A stretch of DNA of 64,000 nucleotides from Apostichopus japonicus (taxonomy: Eukaryota; Echinodermata; Holothuroidea; Aspidochirotida; Stichopodidae), in contig NC_092569.1 in the NCBI RefSeq assembly GCF_037975245.1, forward strand, positions 20,329,001 to 20,393,000, written 5' to 3'. Each line of letters opens with the position of its first letter. Positions within the stretch are counted from its first letter, which is position 1. Positions 38,386 through 61,255 of the stretch are shown piece after piece. The notes under the pieces are model-generated. The model saw nothing but the letters and a program-made list of their open reading frames with translations. It was not told the origin of the DNA and searched no databases. A program made the translations under genes and the position numbers.

Positions 38386-40215
38386 GAAATAAGACACATT
38401 AAAAATAGTTAATTGTTAAATATCCGTGTTTAGACCTCCTGCTATCATTCTTATAATGATGTATATTTAATGTTTGTTACACAGAGTGAACCTGTAAGTA
38501 TATGTGGTAAATAGCTACTTTATTTCCCTCAATTTTACTTCAATGCGTAATATTTAGATTGACATTACGATTAAAGTTAGTGTCTGGAATTTAGCAACTT
38601 CTGTTTGTTTCTTTGGTTGTTTTTTTTATCAAAAAAAATTATGTTATAATAACTGGTTACCTTTCATAACTCACAGATCACTAGTGGATTGACTGATGTG
38701 TGTTAATTGTAGCCTGTAGGTTCTTAATGATAACAACAGATTAACGTTAGAGCTGATAATTATCACCTCAGCTGACAGACCTACTTAGAAACAGAAATCA
38801 TGTTAGTCCAGTTGCTAAATACATGAAATACATACATAAAATTAAATACATCGGTATTGCAAAGTGATAGGTAAAATACTGCCTTTGTTTTAAATTGTAA
38901 CTGACATAATTTCTCACCAAGATTTCATCATCTACTCTGGCTGTATTGAAACAAACTATAAATAAATTCAAAGCAGGAAAAGTTATCGTTGTTAACAATC
39001 TACATTAATGATTATTAAAACAGTCTATGTACTATCATTCTTTATAAATAATCTTTGTCGATCCAGAAATTATCGCAAATTTATTCGAAAAATATCCGCG
39101 AAGAAGAATACAACGTTCAGAAAGGAACATCAAGCAGGGGAGCTTGATATTAGTATATATTACGTAACTTGTTGTGCGACGAAATTAGTAACAGTCTCAA
39201 AATTGTAGGCAAAATCGGATAATGCCGGACGAAGAATTGGCTAAGATTGTATGTATTCGCTATTATTCTTCAATAATGGTAAAGACGAAGCAAAACCAGA
39301 TAAATTATTTATTTGTAGTTAATATCCATCCTCTTTCCCTTCCCTTATCATCGTGTTCAATTATCCATGAGTATCATTTCACTTTAATCTATTACAAATG
39401 GTTATAGAAAGAAACAATTTAAGATAATTTCATAAATATATTTATAAATGTAATTTGGAGATTCGATGAATATATGTAGTCACTCAAAAGTTAGCTTATT
39501 TCTTGTTATTGCCCTCTTTTCGTCGTTCTTTCTGTCTCCATTATGTCTCCAAAATTTCTTCTATCGTTTTAAACAATTCCAGATTAATCAACCCCAATTG
39601 TGCAACAGATATATGAAATGGATTATCCATCCGTAATATGCCAGTTTACTTAATTCCCGACTCCCAAATCTGATAATTTACATAATCCGTCCTCGATATA
39701 TCACTTTAGAAACCTTTTGTAGCTTCCATGGTTATAGATGCTGTCATGATTCACCCCCCCCCCCCGCTCTGTCTTCCCCTAGGAATCAGCATCGGAATCA
39801 GTTTCCATATACATCGGAACCAGCTTCATCGGTCCCACGGTTACACTTCCTCCTTTATCAGTTTATAAAATCCTGGATCCGCCTCAGACGACAATATCTT
39901 CTTACACTGACTTATGACGGTTGACTCATTCTCGAGGAAAACAATGTATGCTATGCTGTCTGTGTATGTATGGGGGGAGGGGGGGGGTCGTTGGGGGTTG
40001 TGGAGGTGTGTCGTGGTGGGGAGATTCGAGCGTTAGGCTGCGTGATCTAACTGATTAAGTATTCAGGCTACTAAAATGAAAATATGAACGTCACAAATGA
40101 CACTCAGGTAAATATATTTGACATGAATATTTTTATGAGAGCTGCTCTCATTCTCGAAATGAACGAAATATACGGAATGAAACGGAATGAAACGAAATGA
40201 AACGGAATGAAACGG

Positions 40216-40390
40216 AATGAACGGGATGAGCGGGATGAGCGGGATGAGCGGGATGAGCGGGATGAGCGGGATGAGCGGGATGAACGAACGAAGGAACGAA
40301 CGAACGAAGGAACGAACGAAGGAACGAAGGAACGAAGGAACTAACGAACTAACGAACAAACGAACTAACGAACTAACGAACGAACGAATT
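40216..40390 (+). repeat. 9-bp GATGAGCGG minisatellite and AACG/AAGG repeats (unit B)
   Basis: About seven 9-bp units, then imperfect AACG, AAGG and AACT tetranucleotides. Confidence 0.9.
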
Positions 40391-40503
40391 AAATTGAATT
40401 GAATGAAATTAAACCAAGAAATGAAATCAATGGATTTGAAATATATTGAAATTGAATGGGATGAACGGATAAACGGATGAACGGACGGAATAAACGGACG
40501 GAC

Positions 40504-40701
40504 GAAAGAACGAACGAACGAACGAACGAACGAACGAACGAACGAACGAACGAACGAACGAACGAACGAACGAACGAACGAACGAACGAACGAACGAACG
40601 AACGAACGAACGAACGAACGAACGAACGAACGAACGAACGAACGAACGAACGAACGAACGAACGAACGAACGAACGAACGAACGAACGAACGAACGAACG
40701 A
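40504..40701 (+). repeat. AACG tetranucleotide microsatellite (about 48 units)
   Basis: Almost perfect run, much longer than the nearby run in unit A. The repeated NERT frame over it is not a gene. Confidence 0.97.
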
Positions 40702-42246
40702 ATTAAATTGAATGGAATGGAATGGAATGGAATGAAATTAAAACCAAGAAATGAAATCCATCGATTTTAAATCTGTTGAAATTCACCGACGAAATCGATG
40801 AAAAATCGGTATATCGATGAAATCGGTAACCCATGTTGAATAAGGTGCATAGGTATACTATTATCTTTAATGTGTTCATATTTTGCAAACCATTAATATC
40901 ACAATAATCCAAAAATATCCAAAACTAGAAATTTTATTATCAAAAATATATATTTTTTGTCAGTGAACGATCAATATCCTTTTAATGAGAAGGTCAAAGA
41001 TCGTTTCTGGTCAACAATAATGAAATTATAAAAACTGTTTACACCCGCTATTTAAACGAAGTACAGTATCATATAACTTTTTTATGATTTTATGTATGAA
41101 GCCTTTATGAATACTCTATATGAAATATCTGTTTTTTTTTATCTTGTTTGTTTCTTTGTTACTTTCTTTCATTGTATGTCAAAAAAAGGGAACTGCAATA
41201 AAAGTAACAAGTGTTACAACCGCGAATATTCTCTCATAACGTTCACTTGGTTTATTAGTGTAAATGTAATACGTAGATAGAAGTCCATCTGAATCTTCTA
41301 ACTTGTATCTATCACTTTCAAAACAAACACCAATACATAATTTAACCTTAATAATTATTCGTGCAATTACAGTGTGCAGCATTGCAAGTTACAGTACCAA
41401 CGAAAACAAAGCACAGGCCAATATATGTTACTCGTACGTACGTTCATAGATGCCCTAGTATTTTCATTTGCTTGCTAAGATCGTTAATATGAATACCAGA
41501 ATACCGAGCTATTTGTAAGAAATGCAATAAAACCAGGATTATTCGAACTTTGAACTGTTAGGCAACGAATCTGAAATACGCGTAACTCTCTGCAGAAGAG
41601 CGTGACGTGTTTAAACTGTGCCATACGGTAAACGTTGTAGTGTGATAGTTATATAGTGATATAGTGATCTATTTCCGCACCGTCACTAGTAAACAACAGC
41701 TCATTATATGTTGGATGTTATTACAAGAAGCGTCAGCCCCGAATGATTGTAGTCAACAATCTAATACTGAGAGCGTATAGTCTGCATGGTTTGTACAAGG
41801 ATTCGTTTATAGATTAACGTATACATTGGATGGTTTGGTATAGAATTGAATGATCTTAGCACTAACCATACGCTATTGTTTAGGTACTATCACCATTCAT
41901 AAACCATGTTGTATGCTTATTGTATTCAATTTACGCTCTTTTCATTTTTTTGTGATTTAATTTGTTGATTTCATTAGTAATATCAATGTCAAAATACAGT
42001 ACGCCATATTCTCAAATCTAGGCATAGTTGACCTCAAACGACTTACGAGAAAACAGCAATATCTGCCAGTGTATAATTGTTTGTGTATCCTCATTTTATC
42101 CTGAATAACGAAGTATGCGAAAATCCATTTTAATAATCCAATGGAATGCGTAGTTTATAGGAAGCTGATTTAAGTTCCTTTGAAAACAACTGAGGACAGA
42201 GTCTCAGTTTGGTTGATTGAATCTTTAGTCACGTTAAACTAGTATG

Positions 42247-44432
42247 TACTAGATAGATAGATAGATAGATATTTATTTCGTCCATAAGATATGGAAATTT
42301 GTCGCCCTGCAGCAAAACACATAAAAATTAAAGTTATAAAGATACATTCAGAATACAGTAAAATATTAGTATAAACAAAACACAGAGAAGTTGAATGAAA
42401 AGGTAAGAATATCAAAAACAACAATATCCAAACATGTGAGAATAAAAAAAACACATATATACATATATAAACAAGATTATAAAACAAAAGAAACCTATCT
42501 AACATCCCTCAGGTTGAAAAAAGAAACAGAATTGGGTACAAAAGAAAACCTGAATCTGTTATGCTTAGACCATGGCATGCGAAGTCTGCTGCCTGAACGG
42601 CAGAATACATAGTTTTCGAAAAGAGGATGTGTATGGTCTTTTAATATTCCATGGGTTTTCTGGTGCACCATATCAATGTAGAGTTCATAAATAGTCTTTA
42701 AACCAATATCCCTCCCAATAGTACGGCTGGCAGCCCTTACAACCTTCTCTAATTTAATCGAAGAATCCTTTGTAAGCAGCCCGTAAAAACATATAATACT
42801 AAAAGTCAGCACGCTTTGTATCACTGACTGGTAAAAAAGTAAAAGAATAGTGTTGTCGACATTAAAATATTTCAGTTTACGTAAAAAGTACAATCGTTGG
42901 CAAGCTTTTGATCTAATTGCATCAACCTGGTCTTTGAAGTTAAGTTTACAGTCAATGATAGTACCTAGATATTTATAGTGGTGCACCTTTTCGACAATCT
43001 CATCATTAACCCTGATTTGAGCATGATCATGTGGCCGTTTTCTGAAGTCATATACTATCTCCTTAGTTTTTTTGCCATTCAATTTTAGGTAGTTTTGGTT
43101 GCACCAAGTAACAAAATCCTCGATTTCCTTCTCATACGGAGCAACAACATCGTTGTGCAGGTAACCGGTTATCACTGTATCATCAGCATATTTAATAATA
43201 GAACAGACATCGTGTTTACTTCTGCAATCGTTAGTGTATAAGCAGAAAAGGACAGGAGATAGACAGCATCCCTGAGGGGCACCTGTACTAACGGATCGAA
43301 CATCAGAGCAAATGCCATTTAATTTAACAAACTGTGGTCTGTCTCTTAAATAGTTTAAGATCCACAACAGTAACCTGCAATTTACACCCATAGCTAACAG
43401 TTTATTAATTAATAAGCGCGGCTGAATGGAGTTGAAGGCACTCGAAAAGTCAACAAATGTAGCCCTAACAAAAGAATTTGGAGTTTCCAAGTGTTGAAAA
43501 ATTTTATGCAAAAACAATAGGACTGCGTCATCAACACTTCTATTAGCTCTATATGCAAATTGCATGGGATCTATGGTAACGCCACTCTCATTTAACAAAG
43601 TCCTAAGGATAAGTTTTTCGAGACATTTCATTACGGTAGAAGTAAGTGCCACTGGACGATAATCATTTAAGGTAATGACTGTACGTGATTTTGGAACTGG
43701 GGTGATTGCAGATGTTTTCCAAATAACAGGGATCTCACCAGTATCAATTGTATCTTGAAAAATTTCAGTAAAGATGGGAGCTAACTGGGCAGAGCATAAC
43801 TTAATTACTTTGTTACTAATACGATCCGGTCCGCTAGCTTTATGTACATTTACCCGAGAAAATAGCGTACGGACCTCGTCAACTGATAAAATAACCCTGT
43901 TTAAATCATTGCACTTATCAAATAGAATTGCACGAAGAGAAAGCTGTTCTTCATTAAAATCGATCTCGTCAAATCTACAATAAAACTGATTGAGTTCATT
44001 AATGAAGTCCATAGTAGCATGTGCAGTGTCTGACTTTTTCAGTTTATGACCAGTGATGGTGGACATGACTTTCCACGCTGCGCGACTGTCGTTGCACTGA
44101 AATTTACGTTCAAGTTTCTTTCCATACTGATATTGACACCGTTTAATTTCTCTTTTAATTTCCCTTTGACGAGTTCTCGCTGTTTCGTAATCTTTGTTAT
44201 GATAGGCCACGTGTTTCTGTTTCATCAATACCTTCAAATCCTTAGATAACCACGGTTTACTGTTCGGGAATACCCATCTTGTTGTAGTTGGAACAATGGA
44301 TTCAACACAAAAGTTAATATATTCACTGACAGCTGTAACCCTATTGTTGGTGTCGTCATCTTGAAACACGCCCCAGTCGGTGCTTTCAAAGCACCCACGC
44401 AACGTCTCAGTGACTTCATCCGACCACGCATT
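42247..44432 (-). mobile_element. 5'-truncated LINE (CR1/Rex1-like) with intact reverse-transcriptase frame
   Basis: Inserted into the end spacer of unit B; unit A has the uninterrupted site near 20023-20045. On the - strand the open frame (stop at 42495) covers about 645 codons of element after about 16 codons of flanking sequence. RT motifs: FVDFSSAFN at 342-350, TGAPQGCCLSPVLF from 399, KYADDTVI from 430, KYLGTIID from 503. The tail is a 3' UTR of about 250 bp with a short ATCT repeat at 42249-42272. The endonuclease half is missing. There is no clear target-site duplication; about 10 bp of the target seem deleted. Absence of stops suggests recent insertion. Confidence 0.93.
42495..44432 (-). 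CDS. LINE ORF2 fragment: reverse transcriptase
   Basis: Reverse-transcriptase domain of a non-LTR element, which would copy element RNA at the nicked target. The catalytic YADD is at 431-434 and the partner Asp is in FVDF (344), counting from the ATG at 44480 in flanking DNA. The C-terminal part ends in FVPNSVSFFNLRDVR, the usual end of CR1-type ORF2. With no endonuclease and no promoter it cannot move on its own. Confidence 0.9.
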   Translation of the reverse strand, partial: NAWSDEVTETLRGCFESTDWGVFQDDDTNNRVTAVSEYINFCVESIVPTTTRWVFPNSKPWLSKDLKVLMKQKHVAYHNKDYETARTRQREIKREIKRCQYQYGKKLERKFQCNDSRAAWKVMSTITGHKLKKSDTAHATMDFINELNQFYCRFDEIDFNEEQLSLRAILFDKCNDLNRVILSVDEVRTLFSRVNVHKASGPDRISNKVIKLCSAQLAPIFTEIFQDTIDTGEIPVIWKTSAITPVPKSRTVITLNDYRPVALTSTVMKCLEKLILRTLLNESGVTIDPMQFAYRANRSVDDAVLLFLHKIFQHLETPNSFVRATFVDFSSAFNSIQPRLLINKLLAMGVNCRLLLWILNYLRDRPQFVKLNGICSDVRSVSTGAPQGCCLSPVLFCLYTNDCRSKHDVCSIIKYADDTVITGYLHNDVVAPYEKEIEDFVTWCNQNYLKLNGKKTKEIVYDFRKRPHDHAQIRVNDEIVEKVHHYKYLGTIIDCKLNFKDQVDAIRSKACQRLYFLRKLKYFNVDNTILLLFYQSVIQSVLTFSIICFYGLLTKDSSIKLEKVVRAASRTIGRDIGLKTIYELYIDMVHQKTHGILKDHTHPLFENYVFCRSGSRLRMPWSKHNRFRFSFVPNSVSFFNLRDVR

Positions 44433-44770
44433 GGTATAGGTTTGATCAATGCTAGTGTCATTCCATGGAAGAAGGAACAAAGGTATACTAAAAAGATTCC
44501 AGAAAAGCTGAGCTATTTACATACAAACGATTACACAAGGTCACCGTGAAGAAAGAAAAGTTGAGGGATGACCATCGAAAGACGACCACGTAAGTATGCA
44601 TTCAAAATGATGCATCTCGCGTCAGTATGGACAGCGATGGATGTGGACACAGGCGTATACAAGTCCCACCACTCCCCCGTTTAATAATGCTTCAAAGGTG
44701 CCTCAAATAAGCTCTGGCTTACCATTGGATTAAACATGTACCTACAGTACAGATATGCGTCACTTTTTAG

Positions 44771-45037
44771 ATGAACGACGAGATAATTATGACGTCAGCG
44801 ATAAGTTTGTTTTCATCTTCTAACGAAGATGGTCACAAGTTGTCATGGCGCAGTCATCAACAAACCAAGAGTATCACAGCCCTTCAAGAAGATCGACGAA
44901 AGGTTGAACGTGACCGAGATCGCTTGATTAAACTCGTCCGAGGCTCTCTTCAAGACAAACAGAACATGACGTCATGTGTATCCAACATCGACGAGTCCAA
45001 AAGTAATCTCAGACTGAAGCAAAAGCTGAAAAGCTAG
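44771..45037 (+). CDS. Small unrecognised ORF, 88 aa (copy C)
   Basis: Shares the EDRRKVERDRDRLIKLVRG middle with 20445-20693 but starts in a longer frame and stops earlier because one extra A shifts the end. The differing ends among the copies argue against a conserved protein. Confidence 0.2.
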   Translation: MNDEIIMTSAISLFSSSNEDGHKLSWRSHQQTKSITALQEDRRKVERDRDRLIKLVRGSLQDKQNMTSCVSNIDESKSNLRLKQKLKS

Positions 45038-48000
45038 GACATTTCGGTTTGTCTACAAACCTGATGATAATGTCCATATTTAAATTTAAGTAACTGATTG
45101 ATATACCAATATGGTTTTATCTGTTTTGTTCCTGTAACAGTTGAACCAGGGAGCTGTTAGAGTAGCAGCTCCCTGGTGGAACAAAAAGTATTTGCATTTC
45201 TGTTTACATAAGCTAATATGACTATGAATCAGCAAAGTGACTTTTTGGGTGTTTGTTTGCTGTAGGTTCTATTCAATGGCATTACAATGTAAGACTCTTG
45301 TTTCTCGATCACTGAAAAATCTTAATTCAGCTCCATGCATACAGGGTGGATATATACATACCGAAGGAAAGTAGTCAGGGACATTAAATGTCACCATGTG
45401 TTGCAAACTCGTAGACCTTACTAGAGTAGACATGGCTTTGTTTTTTCAATTTGACAATCTATACCGTTAATCTCTGCTCATTCATGTGTTGTTTCAATTT
45501 GAACAAATTATAACTTTAACTTGATATGGTCACAATCGTTCTTGTTATGCAAAGCTGCTTAATTCATTGACAGTTTGAGAAGGTGGCTGATTACATTGAT
45601 ATTCATCCTGATTGTGTATATTCGTCATTTGTTTCATACATAAATATTAACCTTATTGGCCAAAACAAATATAATTAGTTTGATTTATTATTATTATTAA
45701 TTCCTTGTTTGCATGTGAGCCGTACATAATTCATATAAAATAAAGTCATGTAAAGTTGGAGATGATAAAAACTGGACCATAATTACAAAAACACTCACTT
45801 GGCAGCTTCTCTATATATGGGCAAACAGGACGCCATTATGAGAATCAAAAATAGAAGATTAATGGAAAGGATATAAATCGTACGTCGCTAGGAGGAACCG
45901 GGATTTGTCAACACTGTGAATAAAGAAGATATGACATAAAAGAAACCTGTTCATATTATTAATTACTCTTCCACAGACTGGTGTGTACTTAATTTGATTT
46001 AGTATATACTGAATATTGCATTATATTGGCAAGTTTATGATTTAAACCTACATTGTAAATAATCATTATTCATCAACAGCCTGGTGCGTATTCAAGTTGA
46101 TAAGCTATAAACTGTATATGGCTTTAGTGTACTAAGTGAGCGATCGGCATCTAAGTTGTCTATAATAGTAAAAAGTTGCAATAAAGAATGCAATATCACT
46201 GTCTGTCTATCTATCCGTTCTGTGAAATAGGTACATTCCAAGAGTGTGTTTTGATGTGGGTGTGAATTTTATGGTGGCAGGGGGTTGGGAGAGAAGACCG
46301 TTACGGTTTGGATGGGGGGGGTGGGGGCTTCCTCAGAAGAACGATATTTTTTGTATTCGATCCATCAAGAGCAACATGACTTTGATGACGTCAGCTAATG
46401 TTCATTACACTTCGTTTATTGATTAATCACATGATTGTACAACATCTGACTTTATTTGACCGTACTAAGACACACTCGATACTATATACTGTTCATGTTC
46501 CACAGCCGTGCATCAGTAACTACTGCACTGTCTTCGCAACACGGTAACATGTGTTACAGGTGGCACAGTAATTACTGCAAAGCTGTACACGTTGCACTAC
46601 GAGTCCGAAAGGTGAAAATGCGCAGCGACTGGGTAACGAAGACTACTCACTAGCCGTACAATACGGAGTGCATGGTCAGCGCTGGCACAACACGTAGACG
46701 ACACACTGCGGTGGTTATTTTATACTGCATGCGAGATTCAGATGGTAGCCTAACTTTTCTTTAATCGTATTATTAAATCCATTTGATTGACACATTCTTC
46801 ACGGACAGGTGAGTGTGTGAAAATCTCAAATAGATACAGAACAGATACACAAAATGGGACCTAAGGTGGAGGAGGGGGAACCAAGATTTGCCTTATGGGT
46901 AGTTCCACGTCTAAATTAGGCATTGATATAGAATAGGTTACCAGCATTTACATTACATGTGAACAAATTGTCATTTGTTTTAATAAATCATCTTCGTTTA
47001 ATTATATGGTATAATATGTCCTGCACTGTTCACAACACGGAGAAATGATGTTTCTAAACGGAAGGTTCTAAACTATATCAGAAGAGATGTGAGAAAGCAT
47101 TATTATTAGCAAGACTATTTTTTATCTGTAATAAATGTCGTGTACATATATCAAACAAAACCACGACCTCGTGCTTTAATAACACAAGCCTTTTGCCTTT
47201 GCAGACATTATTAGTTTGCGATCCTTGCTGTAAATTCATCATTTACTCGTGTTGTATTGATTATGGATATGAATGAAATGTCAATCATTTGGTATATTAT
47301 AAAATAGATATGGAACGACACAAGAAACAATTGCCATCTCCAGCATTTCCATGTTACGTATCTTTGTTACGTATTAATTGAAACTATTAGTTGATCCCAT
47401 TAATAAGTCCCTTTAGCATATGAGCCGTATAAAATGCATATAAAATAAAGCCATGAAAAGTAGGAGATGATAAAAACCTGAATGAATATTACGAGCAAAA
47501 AAAAACAGTTCCCAGTAAAGTTCAAACAAGACGCTATTATAAAAAGCAAAATAGAAGATTAATGAAAAGGAAATAAGTCTAAGATTGCTAGGAGAAACCG
47601 GGATTTTAAAGACTGTGAATGAGAGAGAAATCAATTATGAAAGAAACCTGATATAGAACGACACAAGAAACAATTGACATCTCCAGCATAAGGGCAAATA
47701 TAGCCTCATTATGAAAAACAAAATAAAAAGAGAAAATTAATAAAGAGGATAACAATGTATATTGTGCCTTTTCTAGGATGAACAGTCCCTTTTCATTCAC
47801 TATGTAAAGAGAAAAAGGAGAAAGAAACGAAAGCCGTCCATACTCATTAATATGAATTTAACAAGTCGGTTTATTAATCATTGACCTGATTATACCGTAA
47901 GGCAAATACGATAATAACTCAAACTATATGCCTCGTGTGGCTTCAGATTGCGAAGTGTTTGAAATTACGCCTACATTCAAAGTGACTTATTGCAGTACGG

Positions 48001-48277
48001 TATATGTGTGTATCAAATCCTATATGTGTAAAGCTGCACCGTCCTTCACATCAAAATGCACCTCACTGACACCAACATGGAAAGTTCATTGTATGTATGT
48101 CATTCCGACAATTGTTTGGTCTGAACTTTGCACAGAGTCATTGTCAATATGTCTACTTGTTTCTGTTTTCATGGTAAAACATGAACATGCATGATTATAT
48201 ATTTTCCGAGTATTTCATGCCGAACACACATATACTATTCATGACCGACTATTCAAGATATAGTAAGTAAACTCCAT
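45038..48277 (+). other. Spacer at start of unit C
   Basis: Close match to the early upstream spacer of A and B, including the block that B lost. It has a unique insert at about 46225-46435 with a G-rich run. No gene is supported. Homology stops at about 48277. Confidence 0.55.
45145..45177. repeat. Unit-C-specific perfect hairpin insertion
   Basis: Two 12-bp perfect arms (ACCAGGGAGCTG and its complement) around a 9-nt loop, absent from A and B, which read straight through. Could be the remains of an excised or very short palindromic element. Confidence 0.7.
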
Positions 48278-48715
48278 CAAATATTTCTAAAATATTGATT
48301 TTCACATATCGCTATATTGTTAGAACTTTCGCCATTCTACTTGTCAGAACTTCTGCAACCATATCATGCAAATCGCAGTTTCATGAGATCACACAATAAA
48401 TTACTTCTGTGTGAAAATCGCTCAAATCGATGATGGGGCAAAAGAGCTTTTGCTACTGCTGCCCCTTCTCTGTGGAACAGCCTTCCAGAATATGTAAATA
48501 AAACACAGTCCATCTCTTGCTTCTTTTGAACTCTCTCTCAAGAATCATCTGATGAAAACTGTTTAATTAATAGTTCACTGTTGCCCATTTTTGCTTGCAT
48601 TTTTGTATTGTATTATATGTTTACTTTTTTGTTTTTTTATGTCGCAGTGTTTGTGTCACTGCGCCATGAGCGAATGTATTGACGGATAATATATATTTAT
48701 ATATTATATTATTGA
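48278..48715 (+). mobile_element. Decayed LINE 3' end
   Basis: From 48437, one frame reads GKRAFATAAPSLWNSLPEY, the conserved C-terminal signature of many LINE ORF2 proteins (RAF..AAP.LWN.LP). A frameshift follows before the NHLMKTV-like end. It is different from the LINE at 42.2 kb. The limits are approximate. Confidence 0.65.
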
Positions 48716-49194
48716 TTCGTTAAAATGAAGGTATCTACATGGCCAACCGGTCAGCTATACATTGAATAGTAGGGTTTACTTATTGCGGTCTTCTGAAAGG
48801 ACTTAGAGACCTAGAGATTTCTTGGCGATTTAGTATGTACAGTAAGTCAACTAGTGCATGTGTATGGAGCATGCTAGCCCAGTGTTTTTCCCAGGTTTAA
48901 TCCATCTGCATTCTTGTCGGTTACATCAAATGTTCCTTATTTAGTTACTCATATTACTAAATGACAATTTTGATCGCTCGGTCACTATTCACTGACTTGC
49001 ACGAGGTTGTGAAGGACTCGGAATCGTACATTCACCATTTGAGAAAACACAATTCTAAGAATGGTCAATATAATATTAAATTGAATCGTTTTTCATGATA
49101 TACCAAAGTGATCGAGCAACCCGCACGGCAGTCAGGGTAGCAGTCCTTTCCGCGGGGAGAGGGGGAGGGGTAACCGAAGGGGAACGCAGTCGAG
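48716..49194 (+). other. Unassigned unit-C-specific sequence
   Basis: No match to A or B, no open frame of note; a purine-rich GGGGAGAGGGGG run at about 49156. Nothing further can be said. Confidence 0.4.
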
Positions 49195-51060
49195 GACATC
49201 AAATGTTATCAAGATATGTGTTGCAAACTATTAGACCTTAGGAGAGCAGACATGGATCTTTTCTCCAATCTGACAATCTAAATCATTAATCTTTGTTCCT
49301 TCCGCTTTCGCTTTAATATGAAAAAAGTATAAAGGATAAAATTAACTAGATATGGTCACAATCGTTCTTGTTAATATAGCATTGCTTTATTCATTGAAAA
49401 TTGGAGATGGCTAATATTCATCCGGATTGTGTACAGTCGTCTCTTCTTACATATTTAAATAACCTTTTGGCCAGCAAATCTATGTTTTGTATTAATTGAA
49501 ACTATTAGTTGATCCCCTTATTAAGTCATTTTTAGCATATGAGCCGTACAAAATGCACATAAAATAAAGCCATGAAAAGTAGGAGATGATAGAAACCTGA
49601 ATGAATATCACGAGCAAACAAAAAATTAACAGTTCCTAGTAAAGTTCAAACAAGGCGCTATTATAAAAAGTAAAAAATAGAAGATTAATGAAAAGGAAAT
49701 AAATTTAAGGTTGCTAGGAGAAACCGGGATTTTTAAACACTGTGAATAAAGGAGAAATCAATAAAAGAAACCTGTTTACAATATTAACTAATATTCCACC
49801 GACTGGTGCATATTTAAGAATATGGGCAAATATAACGCCATTATGAAAAACAAAATGAAAAGAGAAGATTAATAAAGAGGAAAGTAATGTATTGTGCTAA
49901 TTATAGGATGAAACTTGTTCTGTTATTACTATGAAAAGAGCAAATGAAATAGAAACGAAGCCGTCCATACTCATTATTATTAATTCGGTTGATTAATCAT
50001 TGACCTGATTATACCGTAAGGCATAGACAATATTAACTTAACCTATATGCTTCACGTGGCTTTAGATTGCGAAATCTTAAATTACGCCTACATCCAAAGT
50101 GACTTATTGCAGTAAGGTACATGTTTGTATTAACTCCTATTTGTGTAAAGCTACACCGTCCTACACATCAAGACGTACCTCACTGACACCAACATGGAAA
50201 GTCCTATGTGTGTATGGCATTCCGACAATTGTTTGCAAAGAGTCCATTGTCAATATGCCTATTTGGCTCTGTTTTCATGGCCAAAACATGAACATGCAGG
50301 AGTATATATTTCCCGACTTTTACATGTTGAATAAACACATACTATTCATCACCGACTATTTCAGATGTAGTAAGTAACCACCATAGAAAGTTAACGGTAA
50401 GTTATAGCATTGTACCTTTCTGTTTGCACAGAGTATTAGCATGACGTGGTAATACTTCTATGGTAAGATTATACCTATGTAGTCAGTCACATTTATTTAA
50501 TGTATAATTGATATTATTACAAACAGTAGCTTTCGTGTAATGATAGGCCCGACTCAAATTTATATTTACAGACTCAGTTTCATTGATAAAATAGTTCAAG
50601 ATGAATCTTTGTAGCTTTAGATACTTATTCATTTACACACATCCATAATATTAATCTCATCAACATAGTGTTTTGAAATGTCCATCCAACCATCTATCCA
50701 TCTATCTATCCATCCAGCCAGCCAGCCAACCAGCTAGCCACCCAGATAGCCAACCAGCCAGATAGCCAACCAGCCAGCATGCCCAGTAAGCCAGTCAGCC
50801 AGTCAGCCAATCAGCCAGACATTTTTACTGGCTCCTCCCATTTGATTAACTGACTTACATATTAGCCTCCCACGATTCGTTAAACTTCCCTGTGGTGTAT
50901 ACAGTAAAATATATTAAATGTCCAACCTTTAGTGGATTGATGAATATCAATGAATCTCTTAATAGATCGACAACATATGGCAATTTCTAAAAATCGACAT
51001 AGTACATCAGAACAGGTACCGAACATTTGCAATCAGACTCTGTTCAAATCTCAGAACAAC
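49195..51060 (+). repeat. Second, diverged copy of upstream spacer within unit C
   Basis: 49195-49460 resembles 45385-45640, and 49470-50400 resembles 47360-48280. The homology then continues into the part of the A spacer that includes 3180-3630. It is visibly more diverged than the first copy. It leads directly into gene C, so it is probably that gene's original flank. Confidence 0.75.
50690..50820 (+). repeat. CCAT/CCAG tetranucleotide-rich tract
   Basis: Imperfect CCAT, CCAG and CCAA units at the place where A and B have GTCC repeats. Confidence 0.85.
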
Positions 51061-51068
51061 CGAAAAAC

Positions 51069-61255
<10,187 letters not shown>

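Larger units (their letters stand above)
38257..42246 (+). other. Spacer downstream of gene B
   Basis: Matches the spacer of gene A with one arm of the 150-bp duplication missing. Holds the 9-bp minisatellite (about 40216-40284) and AACG repeats. No gene is supported. Confidence 0.55.
20480..44874 (+). repeat. Tandem segmental-duplication unit B
   Basis: This is the only unit with both edges in the window. It is longer than A because of a LINE endonuclease fragment (29661-30694), a hAT-like MITE (34843-35242), a longer intron-5 minisatellite and a 2.2-kb LINE (about 42247-44432). It has lost about 280 bp that A (about 2018-2298) and C (about 47116-47405) keep, at a junction near 22497. It has also lost one arm of a downstream duplication kept by A and C. 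Confidence 0.9.

Noticed and set aside
40477-40770. 97-codon NERT-repeat frame; similar RDE/SGM frames at 18320-18520, 40217-40402 and 63354-63620
   Set aside because: Translations of AACG and 9-bp repeats, with several frames open at once.
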